From Orychophragmus violaceus (Eukaryota; Streptophyta; Magnoliopsida; Brassicales; Brassicaceae), in the NCBI GenBank assembly GCA_030180135.1, contig CM058237.1, positions 104,919,904 to 104,983,903 of the forward strand: a stretch of DNA of 64,000 nucleotides, read 5' to 3'. Shown piece after piece: positions 36,430-47,521 of the stretch. A program made the position numbers and the translations under genes. The notes under the pieces are model-generated. The model had not been told where the DNA came from. It saw only the letters and a program-made list of their open reading frames with translations, and ran no database searches. Numbering within the stretch: position 1 is the stretch's first letter; each line of letters starts with the position of its first letter.

Positions 36430-37345
36430 TTTAGAACATATTTACTTCTAATTTTAATTAAGTTTTAATTGTTCTTATTTAAGTGGGTTAGGTCGTTTGG
36501 TTCGGTTTTTCAATCATCTGGTTCAAAACCAAACGATTACGGTTCGCATCGTCACCATATGCATCGACTGACACACTTGGTCGACACTTGATATGCAACC
36601 TTAACCAATCCTATAACCGGTCAATCCAATTGAACCGGTAATTGACCAAATGAACCGGTTTTAGACCAATTGAGATACCGGTCAAATCCAATTCAACCGG
36701 TCTATCCAATTGAACCGATTCAACCAGTTTTAACCAATCGCGATAACCGGTCCAATCTAATTGAACCGACTTATCCAATCAAACTAATCTTAACCAATCA
36801 AATCGGTTTATACCAATTGAGATAACCAATTCAATCCAATTGAATAAGTTCATCCAATTTAATCTAATCTGATCTACTTTTAACCAAGCATGATAACCAG
36901 TTCAATCCAATTGAACCGATTAACCAATCGCAAGGCCTGTGTCGACCGACACTAAACCTGTGTCGATCGATACAGTAGGGTATTAGGGAATTTTTAATCG
37001 AATTAAACCGACATAACCATGCAAGATAACCGGTTCAATCCAATTGAACCGATATATCCTTTCGCACAGCCTGTGTCGATCGATGCACCCAGTGTGTCGA
37101 TCGACACAGTGCGATTTCTAAATCGAAATCCAAATTTTCAATAGGCGAATTCGCGGTGCATCGACCGACACAAACTTGTGTCGATCGACACTATGCGAAA
37201 ACACAAGTTCTTTTGCATTTTCGCGGTGCATCGACCGACACACCCAGTGCATCGATCGATGCTGTGCGAAAACCCTAAAATAATTTTTGCCGTTTTCGCG
37301 GTGTGTCGACCGACACAAACTTGTGTCGATCGACACAGTGCGAAA
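36430..37345. repeat. Repeat-rich leader of copia copy 2: ACCGGT/AATTGAACCGG repeats, then paired palindromes
   Basis: Two kinds of repeats occupy the leader. At 36595-36930, words such as AACCGGTCAATCCAATTGAA recur every 30-45 bp with drift, many centred on AATT or ACCGGT. At 36940-37345, pairs of CGATCG/CGACCG-centred palindromes recur at 36943/36964, 37077/37098, 37162/37182, 37232/37253 and 37307/37327, several of them framed by TTCGCGGTG on the left and GTGCGAAAAC on the right. The open frames 37118-37425 are by-products. Confidence 0.8.
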
Positions 37346-37477
37346 ACACAGTTCTTCGTTTTCGATACTAACAAATCTGAGATTCTTTTACCAAAATGAA
37401 AACTAACTAACATCAATTCAAACAAATACTACATTAATCGAATTCCATGCTACAGATTCAATGGATTAAACCCTTTG

Positions 37478-37489
37478 GCTCTGATACCA
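37478..37489 (-). other. Copia copy 2 primer-binding site
   Basis: The minus strand reads TGGTATCAGAGC, adjacent to the 5' LTR at 37491-38193. Confidence 0.85.
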
Positions 37490-37490
37490 C

Positions 37491-38193
37491 TGAAGGAACT
37501 TGTGTGATTCTAACAGCTTACAGAATCCGCAAGTTCTAAGCCTAGGATCTGGGTTTGTATAATTGAATCCTTACCAATCTGCGTTTACCTTGTTCTGGCA
37601 GCGGAATATGGTCAGATAAACGAGATCTCTAGCGCGCCTCAGATGCTGCGCCTCTACTGCAGTCCACACGCACACAAACTGGAATCCGCCGGGATGCTAG
37701 TGCCGGGAATCGGATCTCCTTGGGATTTCTATGTTTCGAGAGGTGGCCGCAATCGTTCTGTCAAGAACTTCTTTCCCAAATTCGAGCCTCATCAATAGAA
37801 TATATAGGCTTAGAGTCGACCTAATTACCCAGTAATTAAACCGGGTCAGTTTAAGTCATAATCCGAAACATCAGTTTCGGAATCGACCCTGTGTCGATCG
37901 ATGCACCTAGTGTGTCGATCGACACACTTCTCAAAACTTGAATTCAATGTGTATCCAATACACATTGACCAGATCATTTACCAATGATCAATCCCATACA
38001 AAGTGTATCCAGCTTGCTTAGGTGTGTGACCCTGTAGGTCCACATAATACTAGCAATGAGTTACCACTCATAAGTCATAAGCGGTTTCTAGCAAAACATT
38101 ATGATCGCCTAGTATTACATGGATTTTCCGATATCGACAATACAACTATCATGCAGAGTAAGTACAATATGATTTCAGGACATAATCCCAACA
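37491..38193 (-). repeat. Copia-type copy 2, 5' LTR
   Basis: 703 bp partner of 30924-31626, flanked outside by the TSD GACTG. Confidence 0.9.
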
Positions 38194-39453
38194 GACTGTT
38201 CGCGCATCGACCGCGGTATACGTTACTCATCGCATGATCGGTCTATTGGCCGACCATGCAATTGTGGCTTAAACCGTTAATTCTGAACTTCCTTCTGTCT
38301 ATTAATCTAACAAACATCCGGTTCCAGAAAGTGATAGAGAGAAAGTTCCTTTCAATCGTCCAACAAACCAAACCGTCGACCCAACGGCCGTTCCGTGGTC
38401 GTGGTTCGGTCGGAGTCAATATCTGATCTCCCATGTGCTTCCTTGAGTCCCTGCCTCAACCCCCCCTAGTGTCTCTTTAAAACCACTATCCAACTCCCTT
38501 TAAACCGCCAGCCCAATTGCCTTATCAGTCATCGCCCATTTCCCCCTGAAGAGATCTGTCCCAAACCACCATGTTTCCCCTTTCCTCTCACGGTTCTTCT
38601 CTTGAAAATGTCTGGGTTTTCTTCCCTTCTCACGTTCATTAGCCTTAGACCTTAATCACACCAATCTTCCTCTAGCTCAGCCGACCAACCACCTTCCTAA
38701 AACCGCCTGAAAATCCCCTACAAGATTTCAGCTAACTCCTTGTGTTTCTCTCTTCAATTATCACGGCTTCCTTGAAGGTTTCTGGATGTTCTTCTCCTTG
38801 AGGGTGTCGTTTATTTCCCTGATTAAAGTCGCCTCAAATCTCTCCTTAGAAAATCGCCCTCGAATTTCCTCTTAAATGGCCATCAATTCACTTCCATGAT
38901 TCCGACCCAAAATTATTTGCTCCCTCAATAGACCCTCATGGTTACTTTAAGGTTTTCCTGAGAAATGTATCCTTTATTCATGTGTTTGTGTCTCCCCACG
39001 ATCTTCCTTGTAGAAGCCATCCCTGTAGTATCCCCCAACCAGCCTAAGTCCAATAGGACGGGCCATGGAACCAGAAACATGAACGGAAGGTCCGGAGAGA
39101 CAAACCAAAGTGTTCCATGGGCGATTTAGGGTTGAGTCTCAGCTCGAAAGGAGCTCAACCAAGTATGGAAGCAAAGTGTTCAGCTCGTCTGAGCTGAACA
39201 GTCCAGCTGGTCAGCTAGGTCAGCTGGCAACCAGCTCAGCTCAGCTGGCCCAAGTGTTAAGGTCACGGGTCATACATCGAATGGTCACCAATAGAAGTTG
39301 TGACCTTTCGTCCAACAACTCATGGCCATTCGCTTGAAGGAAGTTGGCGCCAAGGAAGCATATAAATAGGCCATTCCTTAGCCAATTTGCGCACGACACC
39401 CATGATATATCATGGTTTTTACCGGTTTTATGCCATGATATAAGTCTGTTTTA

Positions 39454-39747
39454 GTGTCTTCCTCTTACCAAGCACCTCCTTTAGCTACTACTCATGAGAG
39501 TAAGATGGAGCAAATGATGGAACAGCTGCTGGAAGGACAGACTAAGATTGATGTGGACTGCAACAAGAAGTTGGATGCTGTCTATGAGGATCTCAATGGG
39601 AAGTTTGAGTCTCTAAACACTCATGTGAAGCAATTGGACACTCAGGTGAGCCAGATTTCAAGCTCCATCAAAGGGAAGAGTGTTGTAGACACCCATATTA
39701 AGGCCTGGTCAGTGTACATTGATGATAGATCACACCTAGGTGAATGA
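39454..39747 (+). pseudogene. Athila gag C-terminal fragment
   Basis: About 97 residues with the coiled-coil-like stretch FESLNTHVKQLDTQVSQISS, typical of the C-terminal part of Athila Gag. The N-terminal and central gag parts were deleted together with the 5' LTR. The frame ends at TGA (39745-39747). Confidence 0.65.
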
Positions 39748-39768
39748 TTTGAGCTAAGTACAGCTGAA

Positions 39769-40827
39769 GTGGTAGAAGAGGCTGAAATTTCGGATTTTGA
39801 GGAAAATCTTTCGGGAGAAATCTGTGAAAATTTGACTGCATCGATCGATGCACCCTTAGCGTCGATGGTTGCATGGCGTGGACAGACAGATTCACGGGAT
39901 TCTTATGATACTGATGCAGATTCAGAGCTCAACCGTTTATTCCCTGGGGTGTCTGAAATAACTCAACAGGAGATTTATGCACAATCTATTCGCTTATATC
40001 CTAAGGTGTCTGAAGTGATCCAACAAGAGATTGATGAACTTAAAGAGCTAGAAAAGATTGGTGAAGAGTTGGAAGAAATTCCACCATCTGATGATCCACC
40101 TTACCACCCTTGTGTGCAGAGATACTTGGGTAAGATGTTGCCTTTGGATGAAGAGCTGAAGGATTGGGTTATAGTTGTTCCTCAGCATATAAGTGATGTG
40201 CTATTGACTAAGGTTCCTAAGAAGCTACCTGATCCTGGGATTTTTGTGCTGAGTTGTTCTATCTTCGAGGATGGTTTTAAGCGCTCTCTTTGTGATTTAG
40301 GAGCTGCTGGAAGTCTTATGCCATACTCTGTGTCAGAGAAGCTGGGTATGATGGATTTTTCACCTACTAGGACCTATCTTGTCCTAGCTGATTAGTCTAT
40401 AAGGATTCCTGAAGGAGTTCTTGAGGACGTCCCAGTGAGAGTTGGAAACTACTTGGTTCCGACAGACTTTTTGGTTCTTAAGTACCACAGTGAGCAGGAT
40501 GATGCATTGATATTGGGTAGACCATTCTTGGCTACAGCTGGAGAAGTGATAGATGTGAGACACAATCTGATAGATCTCCATCTGGGAGATAAGCCACTGC
40601 ACTTTGAGATGGACAAGCTGCGCAAGCCACTGATTAATGGGCAGACCTTCACCATTATGGATGGATATGAAGAGCAGTCAAGTCACACTACAGTTTTGGA
40701 TCTTGGGGAGCATTTCACTCCTTCTTTTCTTGGACGCGTTCACACTGATGGTGCTTACTCTCCGCCTCGGATGAGGAGACTTGCACAGAGGCAATCACAG
40801 TCTCTGTCAGGATCTCCAGCAAACTGA
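39769..40827 (+). pseudogene. Athila gag-pro region: retropepsin-like domain with an in-frame stop
   Basis: A 352-codon reading frame broken by one TAG (40393-40395) directly after TYLVLAD; the frame continues unchanged with SIRIPEGVLEDVPV. Protease features are CDLGAAGSLMPYSV (the active-site aspartate is in DLGA) and ALILGRPFLATAGEVID. One CATCGATCGATG palindrome of the family found in the untranslated parts falls in the coding region at about 39838-39850. Function of the family: cleavage of the polyprotein. After NGQTFTIMD the frame goes on to 40827 with no RT following. Confidence 0.75.
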
Positions 40828-40984
40828 TCTTGTTCGTCCGGTCAAGCTAATGACCTTAAACAAGCGTTGAGTGGGAGGCAACCCACTGTTAGGTTTTAGT
40901 ATTTTTCTTTCTTATTTTTGGTGTTTTTCTTAGGAACTTACGTTTTGATTTTGTTTTGCTAAGTTTTTAGATACAGAACTCGAG

Positions 40985-41200
40985 TCTGGAGATGTGTGAC
41001 GATCGATGCACTTGTGCACCGGTCGTTGCAAGGAGATTATGACGAGGAGATGGGATCGCATTGTGACGATCGTTGCGGTCCTGTGCAACGGTCGTTGCAA
41101 ATGGTTTAATTGCAAAATTAAGGTACGTGTGCTAAACCGGAAACGATTTGGTTCAACAGCATCGATCGTTGCTCATCAGCAACGATCGTTGCACCCACGA
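40985..41200. repeat. Paired CGATCG-type palindromes, Athila 5' side of ORF-1
   Basis: Three pairs start at 41000/41020, 41067/41089 and 41163/41183. Each partner is a 10-14 bp near-palindrome around CGATCG or CGGTCG (for example GCAACGATCGTTGC). They lie in the non-coding stretch between protease and ORF-1. Confidence 0.85.
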
Positions 41201-41612
41201 CCAGGTAAGTGCCTTAAACCCTTTTCTCCTCTCTTCTTCTCCACTCTCGCCGTCCGTACAACTGAGACTCTCATCACCTAAATCTCTCATTTCTTCATCG
41301 TTTTTGTTGATTCCAAGTGCTATTCTCCTTGTTTTTACACGCTTTATCTGTTTTTCTAACCCATTCGAAGCAAATCCAAGGTAATGTGTCTCAATTTCAT
41401 GATTTCCGGATTCGTTTTTAGGGTTTTAGAATTTGAGAATTTTGGCTTGAAAACGATGATTCCATGCTGTTATAGACCTGATTTAGGATGATTGGTGATG
41501 GATTATTGTTGTTTGTGTAGTTTTAGAACGGATTTAGAAACAATTACGGTCGTTGCATTGCGATTTCACAGGGAGTTTCTGCCGAGACTTACTTGTTTTA
41601 AATTTCTTGCAG

Positions 41613-43107
41613 ATGCCTCCTCGACAATCCTGTAAGCGTAGAACTACCCCAGCAGCAGCTACAGCTCACCATTAGCCACCAGCTGAGTGGTTTCATCGAG
41701 ACTCGGATCCACCTGTAGATTATCAGAGATCAAGAAGCAATACAGCCACCTTGGCCTAGAGCAGATCAGCTGTTGATTCCGACGGGTAGAGTGTGGGGTA
41801 ATAATATTGCTGAGTTCCTTAAGACTGATGAGTTCACAGAGAGGCCATTGCTAAACCAGTGGGATGAGTATGACACATTGTTGTACAATGGTTAGTGTGG
41901 CATGAAGCTTAAGCCGACCAAATTTGCAGATTACTCGACTTGCAAGAGTCTGGAGATCGATGAGCAGGTTCTTGCACTATGTAAAGGCATTGGTCTGGGG
42001 ACAATGCCAATGCAGCCTTACGAGATGTACCCTGACTTGGTAAGACAGCTGCCAGCCACTTGCAGAGTGATATACCCTACACCAGACAGCAGGAAGGCTT
42101 CAGGAGGTTTCTTTACCTTCATGTGCTTAGGAGCCAGGTATCGGATTCCCCTTCTCGATATCTGTAGGATTTATGGATTCAGCACTGAGCCGACGCGCAT
42201 TGGTATGTCACTTGAGTGGGATGTGGATGAAGCTCAGTATTTCTGGGAGTGTATAGGCACTAGTCGATACAACTCGAGGACCACACCGGTGATTCAGGTT
42301 AGGCATCCGGTTCTTAGATACGTCTTGCGCATCTTGGGATCTACTTTGTTGTGCAAGTTTGAAGCCAACAAGATGCGTAAGAACGAGATGGAGATGTTGT
42401 TCATTGGGCTGAGGGATCAGTTTGAGGATACAGTTCTGAGAGATCCCACTAGAGGACTCAACTTGGGAGCTGTTTTTGCTCACCATTTATGTGAGCTGCA
42501 GAAGAAGCCATTTGATGGTGTGGGCACTGAGAGAGTAGGGAGTCTGCTTACTCCCATTTTCAGACATTGCAGGATTCCCTTAGAGGAAACGGAGCGTAGT
42601 GACAATTTGGAGTTCCTTGACTTTAGCCATCTGCAGAGTGCTACCTGGCTGAAGGAGGGACGTGTGTGGGTCTATTATGACCCTGCCACAGAGAAGTGTG
42701 GTGTGGATCTTCCTGCACCTGGTCTTACACAAATTGATACGCTGGATGCCTTGAGGTTCCAGCCTCCTACGAGTGAGCAGCGCAGAGTCCCTTCTATGGC
42801 TCATCCGCTGGGAGAGCCTTCTACACGAGCTTCTACTTCCTCTGCGCCTGCACCTGCACCTGCTGCCCCTGTCGATGACATTGGACCTTTTCCCGAGCCT
42901 ACGATGCCTTATGGTGATATGTCTGAGGCAGAGTGGAGAGAGCGATCAGATGGTATTCTACGGGTCGTCTGGAACTTCATGCGTACCTGCACTTGCAGGA
43001 GACAGCCACATATACACCATCCAGGACCTTCACGACGCAGGCGACGCTCTCCGACTCCCGGTTCTTCGAGTGGTACTGATCGTATTGATGCGACAGAGGA
43101 TGAGTGA
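41613..43107 (+). pseudogene. Athila ORF-1 (envelope-position) protein
   Basis: The main frame 41902-43107 (401 residues) matches the Arabidopsis retrotransposon ORF-1 family (PF03078, ATHILA), which lies between pol and the 3' LTR. Recognisable segments are KFADYSTCKSLEID, CLGARYRIPLLDICRIYGF and a Ser/Pro-rich C-terminal tail. The true start is probably the ATG at 41613 (MPPRQS...), but that frame stops at 41673-41675; the homologous frame from about 41820 has TAG at 41893-41895, just before the open part. The product's role is unknown; its position corresponds to env. No membrane segment or signal peptide is apparent in the part seen. Confidence 0.75.
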
Positions 43108-43334
43108 GCGTAGCCTCCATTTTCAGACATTCGGTTCTGTATTCTCTTATTTTTCTTTTTCCCTTTTGCATTTTCTTTTGAATTTCTTAGGATTTCTTAT
43201 GTTTGGATGATGTTTTCATGTTTAGACTATCTGTTGCTTTGATTTTGCCTATTTTCAGTGTTTCTCAGCTTGCAGGTTCGAAAATTTGGATTTTCTCACG
43301 GACTAACCTGCTAACTTGCTGACTGATCCGAAAA

Positions 43335-43495
43335 TCGCAGTGCGTCGATCGACACAACCTGTGTCGATCGTCACAACACGAAAGAAATCCCATTGCAGCG
43401 ATCGTTGCGGTCCTGAGCAACGATCGACACACGACGAAAAATCGTTTAGCAACGGTCGATGCATTTATGCAGTGATCGATGCCTGTGCGACAGAG
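43335..43495. repeat. Paired CGATCG-type palindromes, 3' of Athila ORF-1
   Basis: Three more pairs start at 43346/43365, 43399/43421 and 43453/43473, in the untranslated region after ORF-1. A further pair sits in the 3' LTR at 44738/44758. Confidence 0.85.
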
Positions 43496-44519
43496 GTAAA
43501 AATCAGACAGAACTCAACACATCCATTAACATTTTTGGCTTTCTTTTACCAACCCTTTGCTTGACACTACTGGGGACAATGTGTCTTAAGTGTGGGGGAG
43601 GTGCTACTACTGACTTTATCTTTCTGTTTTCTAAGAGTCAGTCCGTTTTTCAAAAAATTTTGTTTTATTGAGTCAAAACCAATTTAAGTAGGAAACAGTG
43701 AATTTTTGAGAAGATTAACAACATCTTGCAGGAACTTAAGTAACCATTGGGATGAATTTGCAGGATCTATCTATGACTATTAGAAAACCCCATCACAGAT
43801 CAACCTACTGAGGACACCCACATCACTTCAGGTATCAGAGGATCCTTTTACTGACTTCACCTTAATACTGACTTAATTTTCTCACCTAAGGGCTTGGTAT
43901 ACCTTGTGTCGGATTCCTTTGTTAGTTCTGACACAGCCTGTAAACCTGTCCTATTTGGTTCCCTTCTCCCCTTCCATAAAGTAAGTAAAAAATATAATAA
44001 TAAACTGAGGATGAGTTAGTAACTCCGAAGTGGTCACGGGAGTAGTAGCAAACACTATTACCTCCTGTGCGATCCATGGAATGTGTCTGAAGTACACCCC
44101 TTAACGGGAAGAGCACTGATAAAAAAAAAAAAAATGATACCCAATGGGGAAAAATCAGAATGCTAAGGAAGGGAAAAGAGAAGTAAGGGACCAGAGAAAG
44201 ATAGTATGGTGGTCTAGAGCTGGCAAAGTAAGAGTCCATGTGCCCTTTGATCGATACTCCTTAGGTTTGACCGCACTTAAATACTTGCAGAAGTCAGTAG
44301 GGTGAATTTGAATGCGTGAATGTGATTGTGGAGTTTACTTAGGACAGTTGCTAAGTGTGGAGGAAGTATATGTTGGTCTTGATATCTTGCAGTTGATTCT
44401 TTCAGTGGATTACTAAGGGGAATTTGAGTGTTGTTGCTTCTAGGACAAAAAGAGTTTCTGAAAGTTTTCAAACCTCTTCACCATGTTTTAGTTCTCTGTT
44501 TTGCTTGAGGGCAAGCAAA

Positions 44520-44537
44520 GGCTAAGTGTAGGGGAGT
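44520..44537 (+). other. Athila polypurine tract
   Basis: GGCTAAGTGTAGGGGAGT lies directly before the 3' LTR and after the usual GCTTGAGGGCAAGCAAA segment. A second, similar purine tract (AAGTGTGGGGGAGGT) lies at 43590-43604 and may be an internal one. Confidence 0.75.
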
Positions 44538-45747
44538 TGATATATCATGGTTTTTACCGGTTTTATACCATGATATAAGTATGCTTTAGTGTCTTTTGGT
44601 GTTCTTTTAGAGTCCTCTACAGGTGCTATTAGGTACACGCACGTTTGGAGCAGAAGTGAAGATTTTGGAGCTATTTGGAGCGCTTTGGAGATTTGACCCG
44701 AGAGGTTGTGCTCACTGTCCGAAACAGAGTACTGCGTCGATCGACGCACACCTGCATCGATCGATGCACAGCGAGTTGGGCCAGATTCTCGGCGGTTTAA
44801 TGAAGAATGCTGATATTGCAAAGATGCCCAGAAGTTCCAGATATTTACACAGAAGCCCCAAGTCATGTTTTAGCTATTTAATTAGGTTTTTAACTTCAGT
44901 TTTAGAGACGCTATCATAACTTAGAGCAGAGAGTTTTTAGAGCTTTTGGGGCTGATCTGATCATGTACTACACTTTTTTTTTGAGAAGTTTTCGAACCCC
45001 TTTAATATTCTAATATCTTTTATGATTTCTATTAATTCATTGATTATGTTTACATCATCCATGTCTGAGTAGTTTCATAGTTAGGTTTAGGGTTTCTCAT
45101 ATGGATTTCATGACTTGCTAGATATAATTAATTCAGTTAAGGATTCACATCAATAGATGTTCTTCAAACTAAATTGTGTTTAATGCTAGTTCTAACCTGA
45201 TCAATTAGAATCTAGATATGAGGTTGCTAAATACGACACGACAGTGTGGTTTAGAATCTGAACTATTTAGGTTGAGCAATTTAATTACTCGCAAAGGAAT
45301 TTGGTTTGATTAGATTGTGAGTATATCAAACTTGGAATTAAAGCTGGTTTAGTCTGTTAGTAATTGCAAAGGAATTTGGATTGCTGCACTTAGACTTAGA
45401 GAATTCTCGCAACGACAGTTGGTTAATTCTATATTTGTGTTTGAGTTCTAGAACTGAGTTTAATTAAATCATGACTGAATGATTTATCTGCTTGTTTGAT
45501 TTCCTGAGAACGCCCTAGACTTAACGCCCTTAGTTTATTTGCTTACAACAACAACCTGCTACTTGTTTACTTTCTTGCTTGCTCTTTTTAGTTATTCAAT
45601 ACAATTTGCTTTTTGCTTTCTCCTAGTTTTAATCTTTTTAGTTCTAATCCTATCGTTGCCTAGAGTCCTCGTGGATTCGATCCCTAAGTACTACATTGAT
45701 ATAATGTGCAATTGCAGTTAGTATATGGTAAAACTTTAGACCTAACA
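44538..45747 (+). repeat. Athila 3' LTR
   Basis: 1210 bp from TGATATATCATGG to CCTAACA. Only its first about 58 bp are mirrored at the 5' side (39403-39460). It opens with a perfect-looking dyad around TATCATGGTTTTTACCGG...CCATGATATA, which could form a hairpin at the LTR start. Confidence 0.85.
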
Positions 45748-47178
45748 ACCCAAGAGAGAAACACACCAGAATTCTTCCAAAGGCACAAACCCTAATTTGC
45801 GAGAGTTCTAGAGAGAGAGCGACCGGATTCTTGAGAGAAGGCCGACGGATTTGAGATCGGACTTGGTGGTGGTTAAGGCAAGAGAACAAGAGTTAAGGAT
45901 GACTGGAGAGGCATCAGCAACTCACGGCAAGACCACGACCACATCCAAGGTGCGTGAACGGTTCAAGGATCAACCGCGGCCGCGGTGAACCGCTCGGTCG
46001 ACGCTCGGATTAATGGACTGACGCGAACCATTTCTCTTCTTCTTGTTATGAAAGTAGACCGGATGTTAGGCCATCACGTGGCTTAGGATTCGGCCAACTC
46101 TTCCTAAACAACCACGATCGGCCATGGGCCATGATCATGGTTAAGCGCGGTCGGACGTACAAGTACACGCGCATCGACTGCCGTCCAAGCATGATAAGCC
46201 GATGGATCAGGCGCTACCGAACGGTCGTCCGGATGGACGTAAGACCGAAGGAGGCTGATCGCATACGGCAGACTTGGCAGACGGACGCGGTCTCGGTCGA
46301 TGGCGCATTGACGAATGATCGGCGGTCGCGGACAAGTCGCGATACACGGATGGACGGCACGATCATGCAGGCGGCCGTGAATCATCTCTGGATGGTCGCG
46401 TCTGTCGATCGGTCGCCGCACCTCTTCAAGGATCGCGAACGATCAGAACATGCGTCAGCCGGATGGACAGCGATCGCGGCATGACGCGGACGGCTTGACG
46501 GACAGGACGTGCAAGTGCTGCCGAGTATGCTCGTCAACGCTGCTAACTTCTCCTCACGTCAAGCGGTTACATTTCCGGACTGACGATCGCGGTACGACCG
46601 AGAGACACTCGACACGGCCCGAGCGATCGCATACGGCCATGCAACGCGGAACGGTAGAGAGCATGCGAACGCGGTACTCGTCCAGACCATTGACACGGCC
46701 TGTTAGGATTTGGACCGATCTAGACGGAATTTAGAACAGTTAGAGTTGATCGTTGCATTGGGGAATTTGGGGGAATCATATAGAACCGATTTCATGCTAG
46801 GTTGTTGGACCATATATGAAATGTTTATACTTATAATGTTTATGTGTTTTCAGGCGATCATGGGGATTAGGCGCGGATATAAAGACCCGAGGACGAGTGG
46901 TGTTTGGATAGATAGATTGTATTAGGACTGATACTTGAATAATAGCATAATGACCTTACCACATGTATTGGTACCTTATGATTATTAATAAAGATCTATT
47001 TATCTCTTGTTTATTGCCTTAGTCTAAGAATGGAATTGATATAAATGAATGAATGTTGCTTGGAAATCGTTTAAGTATAGATAGAACAGATTTGAGGTTC
47101 GCAAATGAACCTCAAGGTAGAACGGCTAAGTAGTGGCAATCCGTTCCGGCCCTATGGCCGGGATAGGCCTTGTCAAGT

Positions 47179-47190
47179 TGGTATCAGAGC
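47179..47190 (+). other. Chromovirus primer-binding site
   Basis: TGGTATCAGAGC, complementary to the 3' end of initiator-Met tRNA, four bases after the 5' LTR. Confidence 0.9.
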
Positions 47191-47521
47191 GGAGTTATTT
47201 CCTAGGCTATGGGTTAAGGGCTACACCACTCGTCCGGGGTTAGATTGTCCGTGTAGAAATGTTAGACTTGTTAGGACATGGAGATTGCTTGAATGTGAAC
47301 TTATCTTGTTGAATCTTCAGGTAGTAAAAAGCAAGTAAAAGAGAACTAAGGACAAGGAGGCGTCTGCGACCGGCCATGGCCCGAGAGTCCAGACCACCAT
47401 TGTCACGCCAGGGTTAACCGGTCATGAGGTTAGGCCAATGGCCACTGGACCCACTGTTTCACAGATTCCGTAAGGGACTAGGGTTGAAGAACCGAATGCC
47501 CAAACCGGGAATCAGGAGCAC

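Larger units (their letters stand above)
30924..38193 (-). mobile_element. Copia-type LTR retrotransposon, copy 2, gag intact, pol decayed
   Basis: TSD GACTG on both sides (30919-30923 and 38194-38198). The 703 bp LTRs (30924-31626 and 37491-38193) differ at about a dozen positions by eye. In minus orientation the order is 5' LTR, primer-binding site (37478-37489), a long repeat-rich leader, an intact gag (35737-34823), a decayed pol region, then a polypurine tract next to the 3' LTR. It belongs to a family distinct from but related to copy 1: the LTRs share TGAAGGA and CCCAACA ends and the GATTTCAGGACAT segment. It inserted into the solo LTR. Confidence 0.9.
39403..45747 (+). mobile_element. 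Athila element without RT/integrase
   Basis: TSD ACCCA on both sides (39398-39402 and 45748-45752). The first about 58 bp match the start of the 3' LTR (44538-45747, 1210 bp), after which the sequence jumps straight into gag; most of the 5' LTR, the primer site and the gag start are deleted. Present are a gag fragment, a protease-type domain, the GGGAGGCAACCC segment typical of Athila after pol, the ATHILA ORF-1 protein, and the polypurine tract. RT, RNase H and integrase are completely absent. Confidence 0.85.
39024..47175 (+). repeat. Chromovirus 5' LTR (interrupted by Athila at 39403-45747)
   Basis: It starts TGTAGTATCCCCC. Left piece 39024-39402, right piece 45753-47175. The uninterrupted sequence at the same point is seen in the 3' LTR at about 52680-52700 (GACACCCAAGAGAG), which proves the Athila insertion and its ACCCA duplication. 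A CAGCTG-rich stretch lies at 39180-39245 and a CpG-dense stretch at about 46080-46690. Confidence 0.9.

Noticed and set aside
36943..37345. CRISPR-like array
   Set aside because: The repeats are palindromic, unequal in spacing at the unit level, lie in a plant retrotransposon leader, and no cas genes exist in this eukaryotic DNA.
42773..43210. 145-codon frame overlapping Athila ORF-1
   Set aside because: It is an out-of-frame shadow of the ORF-1 C-terminus.
46104..46925. Overlapping frames in the CpG-dense LTR segment (also 53081-53924)
   Set aside because: Both LTR copies contain them in several frames without conserved protein features; high GC simply lengthens open frames.
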